DNA from: Nostoc sp. NMS7
Lineage (GTDB): Bacteria > Cyanobacteriota > Cyanobacteriia > Cyanobacteriales > Nostocaceae
DNA length: 32,690 nt
Reading direction: 5' to 3'
NCBI RefSeq assembly: GCF_017115085.1
Contig: NZ_JABXKJ010000145.1
Span: 1 to 32,690, forward strand
Made by a program: the position numbers and the translations under genes. Each line of letters opens with the position of its first letter. Within the stretch, counting starts at the first letter, position 1. The notes under the pieces were generated by a model that saw only the letters and a program-made list of their open reading frames with translations, had not been told where the DNA came from and searched no databases. Shown piece by piece: positions 25,209 through 32,690 of the stretch.

Positions 25209-27742
25209 GCAATTCCCCAGATCGCCTTTATGAACTATTGCCAGTTGTTTATCGCATACGTGATGCAGAACAAGGCTATTCGCTGCGAGATTTATTACGT
25301 GTAATTGCTGAACAGGTAGATGTTGTTGAAGTTGATATTACTCAACTCTACGAAAACTGGTTTATTGAAACTTGTCAGGATTGGGTAGTACCATACATTG
25401 GTGATTTAATTGGTTATCAAAGCGTTCATAGTTCTGGTGAGTTGACAAATGCGATCGCTGACGAGACACAGCAAAACAACAAGATTTTAATTCCCCGTCG
25501 TGAAGTTGCAAATACTATTCGCTACCGACGGCGCAAGGGAACATTAGCTTTGTTGAAAGTGCTGGCTGATAAGGTAGCTGGTTGGCCGGCACGAGTTGTA
25601 GAATTTCGTCAGTTACTTAGCAAAACACAGCATATCAATCACCTACATTCGTCAAGCTCAACAACAGTAAATCTGCGTCAGGTCGATGCAGTTGCAAAAT
25701 TAAATAGCCCATTTGATGAATTAGCTCATACAGTAGATATTCACCAGATTAATTCACAGCATCAACATGGAAAGTACAACATCCAAAATGTTGGTCTTTT
25801 TGTTTGGCGATTAAAAGCTTATTCCGTGACTCTTGCACCAGCTTTTTGTTTGGAAGAAGTTAGCTCTAATTGCTATACATTCAGTATTACGGGTAACGAC
25901 ATTCCGCTTTATACTCGTCCGCATTTATCCGAAGATGCAACACAAATTGCTCATAAATTAAATTTACCTATTCCTATTGAACGGCAAGTTTTACAAGAAA
26001 ATAAGAAGGATTATTATGACTCAAATCCAAATCCAGAAAGTTTTACCAAAAGTTTGGCAATCTGGAAAGGTGTTGACTCAAAACCGCACCCAGTCTCTCC
26101 AGATAAAATTATTATTGCTGATCTCAGTGATTGGAATTATCAACCAGAGCAAGACCATATAGCAGTTGACCCAGAATTAGGGCGAATGATTTTTCCGATA
26201 CGCCAGTTACCAAAAAATGGTGTTTGGGTTTCTTATCATTATGGTTTCAGTGCCGATATTGGTGGTGGCGAATATGACCGAACTTTGTTAGATTCTGCGG
26301 CACATTTTTATTTTGATGTTGATGATATTCAAGAACCAGCAATTTTTAGCTCGCAACAAGATGCTTCTGCATTATCCGAGTTTTTGCGATCGCAATTTTC
26401 CTCCACTACCCAAAGGCTTCTGGATGCCTACACCAGCCCTCCTCCCGAACCAGCTTTAATTACAGCTTTACTCCCAGAGCTAAATCAACTACTTTTGGGT
26501 GAAAGCCTCTATGAGGAACAACGTTTTGCATCTATCACCTTGAGTGCAAAAACTAAAAGCTTGGTTCAGCAAAATCTCCAAGCTAAAGAACTGATTCGCT
26601 GCAATCGTTTGCTATTAGAAGAATCTTTTCCATCTCAAATCAGAAAGCATTATGCTTATTACAGCGTCAGTCAAACCTCACAAGAGTGTTATCAAACTAT
26701 TCGCGAGGCAATCTCACAGTGGCAACGAGACAAACCCCATGATGCTGTAATTGAAATTACCGATAGTGGTGTTTATGTTGAACGAATTAATATTGAATTG
26801 GAGAAAAACCAGAATCTGCAATTACGTGCAGCTAACCACAAGCGTCCGGTGATACGCATTCTAGACTGGAGAACTGCTTTCGGTGATGCTTTAAATGTCA
26901 CGGTAGAGTCAGGAAGTTGCTTTGTTCTTGATGGCTTGTTGATTATTGGTCGGGGACTACATATAGAAGGTAATCCCAGTCAATTTGCAGATTATCCTAC
27001 CTCTGTTGTTCAAAATCCAGCTGCTATTATTATCCGTCATTCGACATTAGTGCCGGGCTGGTCATTACATTGCGACTGCGAACCCCGACGTTCCACCGAA
27101 CCCAGTTTGGAGTTATTTAATATCAATGCGTGCGTAACGATCGCACACAGTATTGTTGGCTCCATTCAGGTCAATCAAAATGAGGTAGAGACTGACCCTT
27201 TACCCATACATATTAGCGATAGCATTATAGATGCTACTAGTATTGAAGGTGAAGCTATTGGTGCAGCAGGTTATTCCATAGCTCATGTACGGTTGACAAT
27301 TGCACGTTGCACAGTCTTTGGACAGATTCAAGTACACGCAATTGATTTAGCAGAAAACAGTATTTTTAACGGCATTATATTCGTTGTTCGTCGCCAACAA
27401 GGTTGTATTCGTTTCTGCTACGTGATGCCTAACTCACGCACACCACGTCGGTATAATTGTCAACCGGATTTAGTGGAGCAGATGGTTAGACAAGAAACTG
27501 AACTACAGCGAAATGCTAGACATCCCGTACAACCTCAATTCAACAGTACACGTTATGGCACCCCTACCTACTGTCAGTTAGCGTCAACCTGTGCTGATGA
27601 AATCAAACGTGGCGCTGATGACGAGTCAGAGATGGGTGCTTTTCACAATTTATATCAGCCTCAAAGAGAGGCTAACCTACGCATCCGTCTAGATGAATAT
27701 ACACCTGCTGATATTGAGATTGGCATTATTTACGCTACCTAA
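25205..27742 (+). CDS. gpI-like tail protein with C-terminal beta-helix
   Basis: An 845-residue baseplate-proximal protein. The N-terminus (RLYELLPVVYRIRDAEQG, then LRDLLRVIAEQVDVVEVDITQLYENWFIETCQDWVVPYIGDLIGY, about residues 7-75) is the phage tail protein I-like domain found in eCIS loci. RYRRRKGTLALLKVLADKVAGWPARVVEF (about 109-136) continues it. From about residue 514 to 760 the sequence becomes a series of short hydrophobic beta strands (VIEITDSGVYVERINIELE, NLQLRAANHKRPVIRI, VTIAHSIVGSIQV, LTIARCTVFGQIQV) typical of a right-handed beta-helix. It may play the peripheral role that fibres have elsewhere. It starts in an ATGA overlap with the wedge gene. Confidence 0.75.
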   Translation: MSNSPDRLYELLPVVYRIRDAEQGYSLRDLLRVIAEQVDVVEVDITQLYENWFIETCQDWVVPYIGDLIGYQSVHSSGELTNAIADETQQNNKILIPRREVANTIRYRRRKGTLALLKVLADKVAGWPARVVEFRQLLSKTQHINHLHSSSSTTVNLRQVDAVAKLNSPFDELAHTVDIHQINSQHQHGKYNIQNVGLFVWRLKAYSVTLAPAFCLEEVSSNCYTFSITGNDIPLYTRPHLSEDATQIAHKLNLPIPIERQVLQENKKDYYDSNPNPESFTKSLAIWKGVDSKPHPVSPDKIIIADLSDWNYQPEQDHIAVDPELGRMIFPIRQLPKNGVWVSYHYGFSADIGGGEYDRTLLDSAAHFYFDVDDIQEPAIFSSQQDASALSEFLRSQFSSTTQRLLDAYTSPPPEPALITALLPELNQLLLGESLYEEQRFASITLSAKTKSLVQQNLQAKELIRCNRLLLEESFPSQIRKHYAYYSVSQTSQECYQTIREAISQWQRDKPHDAVIEITDSGVYVERINIELEKNQNLQLRAANHKRPVIRILDWRTAFGDALNVTVESGSCFVLDGLLIIGRGLHIEGNPSQFADYPTSVVQNPAAIIIRHSTLVPGWSLHCDCEPRRSTEPSLELFNINACVTIAHSIVGSIQVNQNEVETDPLPIHISDSIIDATSIEGEAIGAAGYSIAHVRLTIARCTVFGQIQVHAIDLAENSIFNGIIFVVRRQQGCIRFCYVMPNSRTPRRYNCQPDLVEQMVRQETELQRNARHPVQPQFNSTRYGTPTYCQLASTCADEIKRGADDESEMGAFHNLYQPQREANLRIRLDEYTPADIEIGIIYAT

Positions 27743-27751
27743 GAGGATTTT

Positions 27752-30139
27752 ATGCAAGGAGAATTTAGAGGTGATTTTACTCGTGATACCTACGATAAAA
27801 GCAAGCACTTCCTGCGGGTGCTTATGCAACAAGGGCGAGTGCAACTAGATGCAGACTTCAACGAACAAACATCGATTTTACTAAATCGGCTGCAAATTTT
27901 AGCCAAAGATGTATTTGGACTACAAGGTGGCCCAGAGGAGAATTGTGGCTTTGAATTTATCGGTACTGAGGAGCAGATTAATAATATTAACAACCTCAAA
28001 GAGGAAGAAAAACAGAAATTAAAGCAGCTGCTCCAATCTCAGGGCTATCTAATTAGCAAAGGCAACTATTATGTAAATGGTATACTTTGTGAAAATGATG
28101 AATTTATATCTTATTTTCAGCAACCAGATTTTACACCTGAACCCATAGATCCTTGTAAAGTCCAACTAAACGGAACTACATATCTTGCTTATCTTGATGT
28201 TTGGGAACGACATATAACCTCTATCGAAGATCGTGATGATCTCAAAATTAATATTCGTGAAGTTGCTTTAGGGGGAGCAGATACTGCAACTCGCTCCAAG
28301 TTAGTTTGGCAAGTCAAGCTCAAACAATTAAAAGATAATCAAGATATTGAAACGGTTGCAAAGCAAGTTAGCAAAGATCATAACTATTTTCGGAGTGTGT
28401 TAGGTCAAGAGCTATTGAAGTCTGGAGAAGGCAAAATTATTGCCAGAGTCACAAAGCCTAGCTCAGGAATAAATGATCCATGTATTATCCCCTTTAATTC
28501 CAAATTCCGTGGTACTGAAAACCATCTTTATCGGGCGGAAATTTTTACAGTTTCCCCTGATGATAACAAGAATAAACTATCATTTGTCTGGTCGCGGGAG
28601 AATAGCTCAATTGTCTTTCCTATTGGGACATTTACTGCAATCAATTCTTCTGCGATCGCATTAAATCTAGAATATTTAGGAAAGGACAAAGATTCTAGTT
28701 TATCAGTAGGTGATTGGGTTGAAATTATCGACGATGACTATATACTTCAAAATAGCGATCGTCAACTCCTAAAAGTTGAACAAGTGGATCATATTGAGAA
28801 TCAAGTAATTCTCTCAGGTGATGGGAAGAACAAAATATTGCTTAAAGAAAAGCACCCTCTATTACGCCGTTGGGACTTTGGAGAAGTCAAAGTAAATTTA
28901 TCTGATGTCAATAATAAATGGTTTCCTCTTGAGGATGGGATTGAAATTCAATTTCAGGGAGATATTCAGAACAGCTTTTATCAGGTAGGTGATTATTGGC
29001 TAATTCCTGTGCGGACAGCTACTGGCAATGTGGAATGGCCCAAACGAAAAAATGAAGAAGGAAAACTAGAGCCTCAACCTCAATCACCACATGGTACTAA
29101 CCATTATTATGCACCTCTAGCGATAATTTTAGGTAATCCTAATAAAGTCATCGTTCATGATTGTCGAACTAAAATTGGCAAGAAAGATAATTCTATCCCA
29201 GTTGAAATTAAAAAAGACAATAATACCCAAATATATGAGCCTCAGCAAAATTTTACACCACCTATTCCTCAAAAAGAAACCACTACACAAATAATCAAAG
29301 AATTCAACAGCGTAATAAATGCTAGCTGGCATCACGATCAAGTTTTGGAAGCTACTATTTCAAAACAAGAGGAAAATTATAGCAATATTCCAGAGGATCA
29401 ATTATTTAATTTAAAATCTCAAGATTTAAGAAATTTCTTTACTAAATTAGGTCTAGTAATTCAGTTTAAAAAACCAGTCTGCATTGATAGCTTGCATAAA
29501 AGTAGTGTATCTGTGTTAGCTCATACGGACAATGTATTTAGAGGCGAAGTATTTTATATATTGCCCATGAAAGTTGAACCAGTCCAAGTTAAAAAAGTTG
29601 AAACAAAATCTATCCGTTGGGCAATTGGCAATGAGGTATTAGATCGCAATGTCAATATAATTACAGAAGTTGAAGCTTTGACAAATGAGAGCAATAGCTA
29701 TACTGAAGCAGTCCGATTGATTACACCTGATGATTGGCCGCAAAAAGCCGTCTTTAACCAAAGTAATATCTATCAGTTTACTGTACTATTACGTGGTGAC
29801 TGGATTATGAATGAAGAACCATTATTTGATAATGTAAATTTTGATTTACAAGGAGATTTAAATAAAGGTATTATTCCTGATAGTTTGCGTCAGCAGTGTC
29901 AAGAAAATAGAATTTTACTTTCCAAAAATTCTATTTTAGTGACGGAAAAGGAAAATTTAAAATGGCGCTTACTCAATGAGGGTAAAATTTATATTATTAA
30001 AATAGATAATATGAAATTAACAGTTAGCAATATTCAAGCATTGGACGGCAACAATCTCTGGCCTGGTGTTCCTGAGCGGTTTAGCGGAAATGGCTCTGAA
30101 GGAGGAGACTGGGTAAGTATTATTCATATTAAAAATTGA
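27752..30139 (+). CDS. DUF6519-type protein, last gene of the injection-system operon
   Basis: A 795-residue protein of unknown role. The N-terminus GEFRGDFTRDTYDKSKHFLRVLMQQGRVQLDADFNEQTSILLNRLQ is the recognisable start of DUF6519 proteins, which lie at the ends of many eCIS clusters. TYLAYLDVWERHITSIEDRD and IREVALGGADTATRSKLVWQVKL (about residues 147-195) follow. Then come FRGTENHLYRAEIFTVSP, SFVWSRENSSIVFPI and LIPVRTATGNVEWP. The middle contains a Gln/Pro/Thr-rich linker (about 490-515), and the C-terminus is an Asn/Ile-rich beta-type domain ending GGDWVSIIHIKN. GAGGATTTT precedes the ATG, 9 bases after the previous stop. It is a candidate for a peripheral baseplate or anchoring component, by position only. 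Confidence 0.7.
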   Translation: MQGEFRGDFTRDTYDKSKHFLRVLMQQGRVQLDADFNEQTSILLNRLQILAKDVFGLQGGPEENCGFEFIGTEEQINNINNLKEEEKQKLKQLLQSQGYLISKGNYYVNGILCENDEFISYFQQPDFTPEPIDPCKVQLNGTTYLAYLDVWERHITSIEDRDDLKINIREVALGGADTATRSKLVWQVKLKQLKDNQDIETVAKQVSKDHNYFRSVLGQELLKSGEGKIIARVTKPSSGINDPCIIPFNSKFRGTENHLYRAEIFTVSPDDNKNKLSFVWSRENSSIVFPIGTFTAINSSAIALNLEYLGKDKDSSLSVGDWVEIIDDDYILQNSDRQLLKVEQVDHIENQVILSGDGKNKILLKEKHPLLRRWDFGEVKVNLSDVNNKWFPLEDGIEIQFQGDIQNSFYQVGDYWLIPVRTATGNVEWPKRKNEEGKLEPQPQSPHGTNHYYAPLAIILGNPNKVIVHDCRTKIGKKDNSIPVEIKKDNNTQIYEPQQNFTPPIPQKETTTQIIKEFNSVINASWHHDQVLEATISKQEENYSNIPEDQLFNLKSQDLRNFFTKLGLVIQFKKPVCIDSLHKSSVSVLAHTDNVFRGEVFYILPMKVEPVQVKKVETKSIRWAIGNEVLDRNVNIITEVEALTNESNSYTEAVRLITPDDWPQKAVFNQSNIYQFTVLLRGDWIMNEEPLFDNVNFDLQGDLNKGIIPDSLRQQCQENRILLSKNSILVTEKENLKWRLLNEGKIYIIKIDNMKLTVSNIQALDGNNLWPGVPERFSGNGSEGGDWVSIIHIKN

Positions 30140-30154
30140 GAGGTTAAGCTAAAC

Positions 30155-30182
30155 TAATTAATTACCACGATAGAATTAATTA
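30155..30182. terminator. Weak AT-rich inverted repeat between convergent genes
   Basis: TAATTAATT (30155-30163) and AATTAATTA (30174-30182) are perfect reverse complements around a ten-base loop. The site lies 16 bp after the last injection-system gene and before the convergent minus-strand gene ending at 30210, where a bidirectional terminator is expected. The stem has no G or C, so stability is low. Confidence 0.3.
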
Positions 30183-30209
30183 CATATCAACTTTATCTTA
30201 GCTATAAAC

Positions 30210-30896
30210 CTATTTTGTAACAAGTTTATCAGCGTTTGTAATTACCCAAATATCCTGGCTGCTATAAAAATCAGCACGTTGCTCTAATGTAAAAATACCC
30301 AGCAATAATCCCAACCAGACTTCTACCATCGGCATTTGCAACACACGTTGCAGTTTAACTAAAGAAATCTCATCTTTGACATTTATCAGATGGTTAGCAA
30401 TCGCGCTCTGCCATTTTTCCACATCCTCATCTGATGCCAAATTGCGGACATCTTCTAAAGTTGTCACCTCATCGAGCATTGCCAAAACATTCGCTTTTTC
30501 AACAGGTGCTGCTACAGAATCACCCAACTCAGTAGGAGATGAAAATTGGTGTGGGCCGTGTGGTTTAAAGGTTTGTGGTGTTTGCGGTTCAATCAAATCA
30601 TCTAAATCCAGATGCATTGTTGTCCGCACTAGACCAGCAAAGAGATCGGCGCTAACAATAGGCCCCAAAAGACTATTGCGATCGCGGGTATCTTGCAACA
30701 GCACTTCGGCACGAGACTTGAGAATATCCGCAATTTGACTGAAGGCAAGCGCTGCGGTTGATAATTGGGTTTCAATAGGTAAATCATGTAGTTCTGTATC
30801 CAAGCAGTGCCATACCGCATCAAGGGAAGAAGTTGGTGGAGATTCGGACAACTCATCTAATACATCCCAAATTGTTAATTGGCGGTATGTGGTCAT
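30210..30896 (-). CDS. Hypothetical protein, third gene of the recombinase operon
   Basis: A 228-residue acidic protein I do not recognise. The N-terminus YRQLTIWDVLDELSESPP resembles short motifs seen at the start of mobile-element or plasmid-encoded cyanobacterial proteins. A helical region (about 40-75) is followed by a Pro/His-rich linker (about 104-120) and a helical C-terminal domain (LASDEDVEKWQSAIANHLINV, LQRVLQMPMVEVWLGLLLGIFTLEQRADFYS). No catalytic motif is visible. It starts two bases after the stop of the Cys-rich gene, so it is co-transcribed with that gene and the recombinase. A role linked to the recombinase is inferred. Confidence 0.65.
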   Translation of the reverse strand: MTTYRQLTIWDVLDELSESPPTSSLDAVWHCLDTELHDLPIETQLSTAALAFSQIADILKSRAEVLLQDTRDRNSLLGPIVSADLFAGLVRTTMHLDLDDLIEPQTPQTFKPHGPHQFSSPTELGDSVAAPVEKANVLAMLDEVTTLEDVRNLASDEDVEKWQSAIANHLINVKDEISLVKLQRVLQMPMVEVWLGLLLGIFTLEQRADFYSSQDIWVITNADKLVTK

Positions 30897-30898
30897 CT

Positions 30899-31366
30899 CT
30901 AGGATTCTGGATGTAACGGGCAGGGTCGTACTGGACAGTAACTTGAGGTAATCTCAAACATATCCTTATATTGATATAGTGAAACACTGTATTGTTTTGC
31001 AAAAGCCTGCAACACCTGATCTGTATAGGCGCGGATCTTGCCAGCCGTTAGCCCAAAACAGTGAATTGGTTCTAAGCGGCAAATAGGCTGTTGTCCCAGC
31101 CAGAGTTCTGCGCCCAAGGCGTGCAATGGCTTATCCCCTGGCTCTTTATACAAATACAGCACTGCAAAATATGTTGCTGGTGGTTCGACTGCGATCGCAT
31201 CAATTTCTGCTGAATTATTCTGGGAGCGGTGGCGATAGAATGAGCGGCGATTGTGGCAGACTTTTGGATTCCAACACCCATCCCCTGCTGTTCCATGTAA
31301 AACTTTGGCTTGAATTGTTGGTAGTTTAGAACATAGCTGACACTTGGGGTCTAACGGCTTCGGCAT
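30899..31366 (-). CDS. Hypothetical protein with N-terminal Cys cluster
   Basis: A 155-residue unrecognised protein. The N-terminus CQLCSKLPTIQAKVLHG continues to GDGCWNPKVCHNRRSFYRHR, giving C10, C13, C31 and C37 with basic residues between, a likely zinc site in a nucleic-acid-binding fold. The central part reads TYFAVLYLYKEPGDKPLHALGAELW, and the C-terminus has YCPVRPCPLHP, a second Cys/His group. It begins 3 bases after the recombinase stop and ends 2 bases before the next start, so the three form one operon. DNA binding as a recombinase accessory factor is plausible but unproven. Confidence 0.65.
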   Translation of the reverse strand: MPKPLDPKCQLCSKLPTIQAKVLHGTAGDGCWNPKVCHNRRSFYRHRSQNNSAEIDAIAVEPPATYFAVLYLYKEPGDKPLHALGAELWLGQQPICRLEPIHCFGLTAGKIRAYTDQVLQAFAKQYSVSLYQYKDMFEITSSYCPVRPCPLHPES

Positions 31367-31369
31367 ACT

Positions 31370-32074
31370 CTACTCCCCTTGAGTTTCACCGATTGCACGA
31401 TAGTAAGCAGCGATCGCCGCTTCTTGTTCACTGCGAAGTGTATACCGTCGAAACGCTTTCTCGCTTTGATGTCCAGTCAGCTTCCGGGCATGGCTGGGGT
31501 CAACTCCCAATAGCAATAAGTCAGTGGCATAGGTGTGGCGAAAGGAGTGAGGATGTAAATCCTCAATGTGAGCTATTTCACCAATTTTTTCTACAGCAAA
31601 GTAAATGCCGTGATAACTCAAGCGTTCACCTTTGTATGAAGCATGGTGTGAAATCATTAATGGGCTAAGGCTGTTTAACACTTCACTGTTTTCTTCTCGC
31701 GATCGCAAATACTCTGCTAAAACTTCCCGGCTCTCTTTTCGCAGTGGAACTAAGCGTGGTTCATTCGTTTTGGTGTCTGGTAAAAATAGTAGCTTGCCAT
31801 CAAATGAGCCAATATTTAGCTGTACAACTTCCCCAGCCCGGAGTCCATGACTGAGAATGTGAACTAGTGCTGTATCCCGTTGCTTTGTTTCTCCTAATAA
31901 TTCCAACGCTGACCAAACCCGTTCCATCTCTTCTGGGGTTAAACTCTGGGCTGGTGGCAACGGCACTTTTTCCAGTTTTATCCCCAGTGTGGGATTAGTA
32001 GCAATAATGTCAGGATACGTGTAACCCTTATCTTTTATCCGACTAAAACTACGATTAATACCACTTGCCTTCAC
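31370..32074 (-). CDS. Tyrosine recombinase, N-terminally truncated
   Basis: A site-specific recombinase of the phage integrase family. Catalytic residues are visible: Arg in HILSHGLRAGEVVQL, HSFRHTYA (His-x-x-Arg with the following His), GHQSEKAFRRYT with the GH pair and the Tyr nucleophile of RRYT. The GTG at 32074 gives 234 residues and has AAAGG just upstream. However, the same frame stays open for 22 more codons (KHKRAAPANLWLQSQSHRTKGY), with no ATG, back to TGA at 32141-32143. Normal members of about 300 residues have a core-binding domain there, so the N-terminal half has been lost. The catalytic domain is intact, but activity without the core-binding domain is doubtful. Confidence 0.8.
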   Translation of the reverse strand: MKASGINRSFSRIKDKGYTYPDIIATNPTLGIKLEKVPLPPAQSLTPEEMERVWSALELLGETKQRDTALVHILSHGLRAGEVVQLNIGSFDGKLLFLPDTKTNEPRLVPLRKESREVLAEYLRSREENSEVLNSLSPLMISHHASYKGERLSYHGIYFAVEKIGEIAHIEDLHPHSFRHTYATDLLLLGVDPSHARKLTGHQSEKAFRRYTLRSEQEAAIAAYYRAIGETQGE

Positions 32075-32175
32075 ATAGCCTTTTGTTCTATGTGACTGTG
32101 ACTGTAACCATAAGTTTGCCGGGGCGGCACGTTTATGCTTTCAAAACGCCTGGGCAAGTTTAGGTTAAAAATTAG

Positions 32176-32439
32176 TGTCGGTTCGCAGACTAAATGAAAA
32201 TTGTCGCAGACTAATTGAAAATGACCTTGTGTAACCCTTATTCTCTCGTACTATATGGCGATCGCTAATTATAAAAGTATTTCTCCAAAGCCTTATACTG
32301 TAATGAGTTGCGACCTTTTATCCTCATTTGGCGGAAAATTTCAATTAGTCTGCGATAAATTTTCACTTAGTCTGCGACAAAACAAGCCAGAAACCTTATT
32401 ATTCCGTTGAGAATTTTTCACTTAGTCTGCGAACCGACA
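32176..32439. mobile_element. Orphan mini-transposon with Tn7/CAST-like end arrays
   Basis: A 264-bp non-coding element. The left end begins TGTCGGTTCGCAGACTAAAT and carries two motifs CGCAGACTAA(A/T)TGAAAAT (32184-32201 and 32205-32222). The right end is the inverted mirror, finishing TAGTCTGCGAACCGACA at 32439, with three inverted copies (about 32336-32355, 32360-32377 and 32415-32432). Multiple spaced repeats inside TG...CA ends are the architecture of TnsB-bound ends of Tn7-like and type V-K CRISPR-associated transposons of cyanobacteria. ATTAGT flanks it at 32171-32176 and 32439-32444, consistent with a short target duplication, though the offset relative to TG/CA leaves the exact length (5 or 6 bp) unclear. 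Only about 110 bp separate the arrays, with no gene inside. Confidence 0.7.
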
Positions 32440-32690
32440 TTAGTTTTGATGTATGGGTGGTAGGAAGTTAGAGGGTGTATTGGCAGCCAAATCTTCGACA
32501 TCATCGAACCACATACACTGCCACAGAGGCTTATTGCTTTGATTAGAGAGCGGAGCTATCAATTGTTGCCGCCAAAAGTCAACGCTTTCAGTTTCTTCAT
32601 TAACTACTTGATTAAGTTGCAGTCCACCTAACCATACTTTCAAGAAACACTTGACGTAAAGCTTATGTAGAAAGGGTTTGATAAAATTAA
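32440..32690 (-). CDS. Partial unrecognised protein, C-terminus only
   Basis: The minus-strand frame is open from the window edge to TAA at 32440-32442. The visible 80 or so residues read NFIKPFLHKLYVKCFLKVW, LGGLQLNQVVNEETESVDFW, RQQLIAPLSNQSNKPLWQCM and WFDDVEDLAANTPSNFLPPIHQN. The TAA lies within the ATTAGT duplication beside the mini-transposon; without the element the frame would still end at the same TAA, so the gene's product is probably unaltered. A TTG at 32643 is a possible internal start, but the frame continues upstream. No family is recognised. Confidence 0.45.
   Translation of the reverse strand, partial: NFIKPFLHKLYVKCFLKVWLGGLQLNQVVNEETESVDFWRQQLIAPLSNQSNKPLWQCMWFDDVEDLAANTPSNFLPPIHQN

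Noticed and set aside
4387..30139. Prophage or tailocin interpretation
   Set aside because: The DUF4255 cap, AAA+ ATPase, DUF4157 cargo and DUF6519 protein are eCIS markers, and no head, packaging or lysis genes occur among the 18 genes.
32177..32439. CRISPR array reading of the repeated CGCAGACTAA motifs
   Set aside because: Copies are inverted between the two ends and irregularly spaced, with no uniform spacers; they fit transposon-end binding sites rather than a CRISPR array.

Overview
The window looks like chromosome or large plasmid from a filamentous, Nostocales-type cyanobacterium. HIP1 octamers (GCGATCGC) recur throughout. The intergenic stretches carry hairpin-forming dispersed repeats of the kind common in Nostoc and Anabaena, and the protein sequences read as cyanobacterial. 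No rRNA, tRNA or CRISPR array was seen.

Layout. (1) 1-2019: the 3' part of a mercuric-reductase-like flavoprotein gene on the minus strand is cut by an IS66-like insertion sequence of about 1.87 kb. The element has long imperfect terminal inverted repeats, and its transposase is interrupted by one in-frame TAA. (2) 2020-4386: a repeat-rich, mostly non-coding stretch with a MITE-like hairpin, a 168-bp element bounded by 17-bp inverted repeats, two decayed coding remnants and one small possible gene. (3) 4387-30139: eighteen genes, all on the plus strand and many overlapping by ATGA or TGATG, encode a complete phage-tail-like contractile injection system (eCIS/CIS class). (4) 30210-32143: three minus-strand genes packed as an operon, namely a tyrosine recombinase with a lost N-terminus, a Cys-rich protein and an unrecognised protein. 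(5) 32176-32439: a 264-bp non-coding element whose two ends carry inverted arrays of an 18-20 bp motif, like the TnsB-site arrays at the ends of Tn7-like or CRISPR-associated transposons. It sits at the stop codon of an unrecognised partial gene.

How the CIS genes fit together. Sheath (cis2) and tube (cis1) come first and are followed by a strong hairpin. Next come a zinc-finger baseplate-type protein, an 888-residue low-complexity protein, the DUF4255 cap (cis16), an AAA+ ATPase (cis15), an 85-residue protein and a modular DUF4157 protein that is the likely cargo. The second half encodes the spike and baseplate: a PAAR-like tip candidate, a tube-to-baseplate adaptor (cis7), a separate LysM protein, a gp27-like hub, a gp5-like spike, gp25 (cis9), two large gpJ/gp6-type wedge proteins (cis11, cis12), a gpI-like protein with a probable beta-helix and a DUF6519 protein. 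No capsid, terminase, lysis gene or obvious receptor-binding fibre is present, which argues against a prophage. It would fit an intracellular, membrane-anchored CIS such as the thylakoid-anchored one described in Anabaena, but anchoring cannot be shown from this sequence.

The least conventional items are the composite effector (duplicated leader, GNAT-like acetyltransferase, DUF4157 HELTH domain, and a C-terminal domain with a possible Cys/His pair, with hydrophobic-QR motifs at its module borders) and the orphan pair of Tn7/CAST-like ends.
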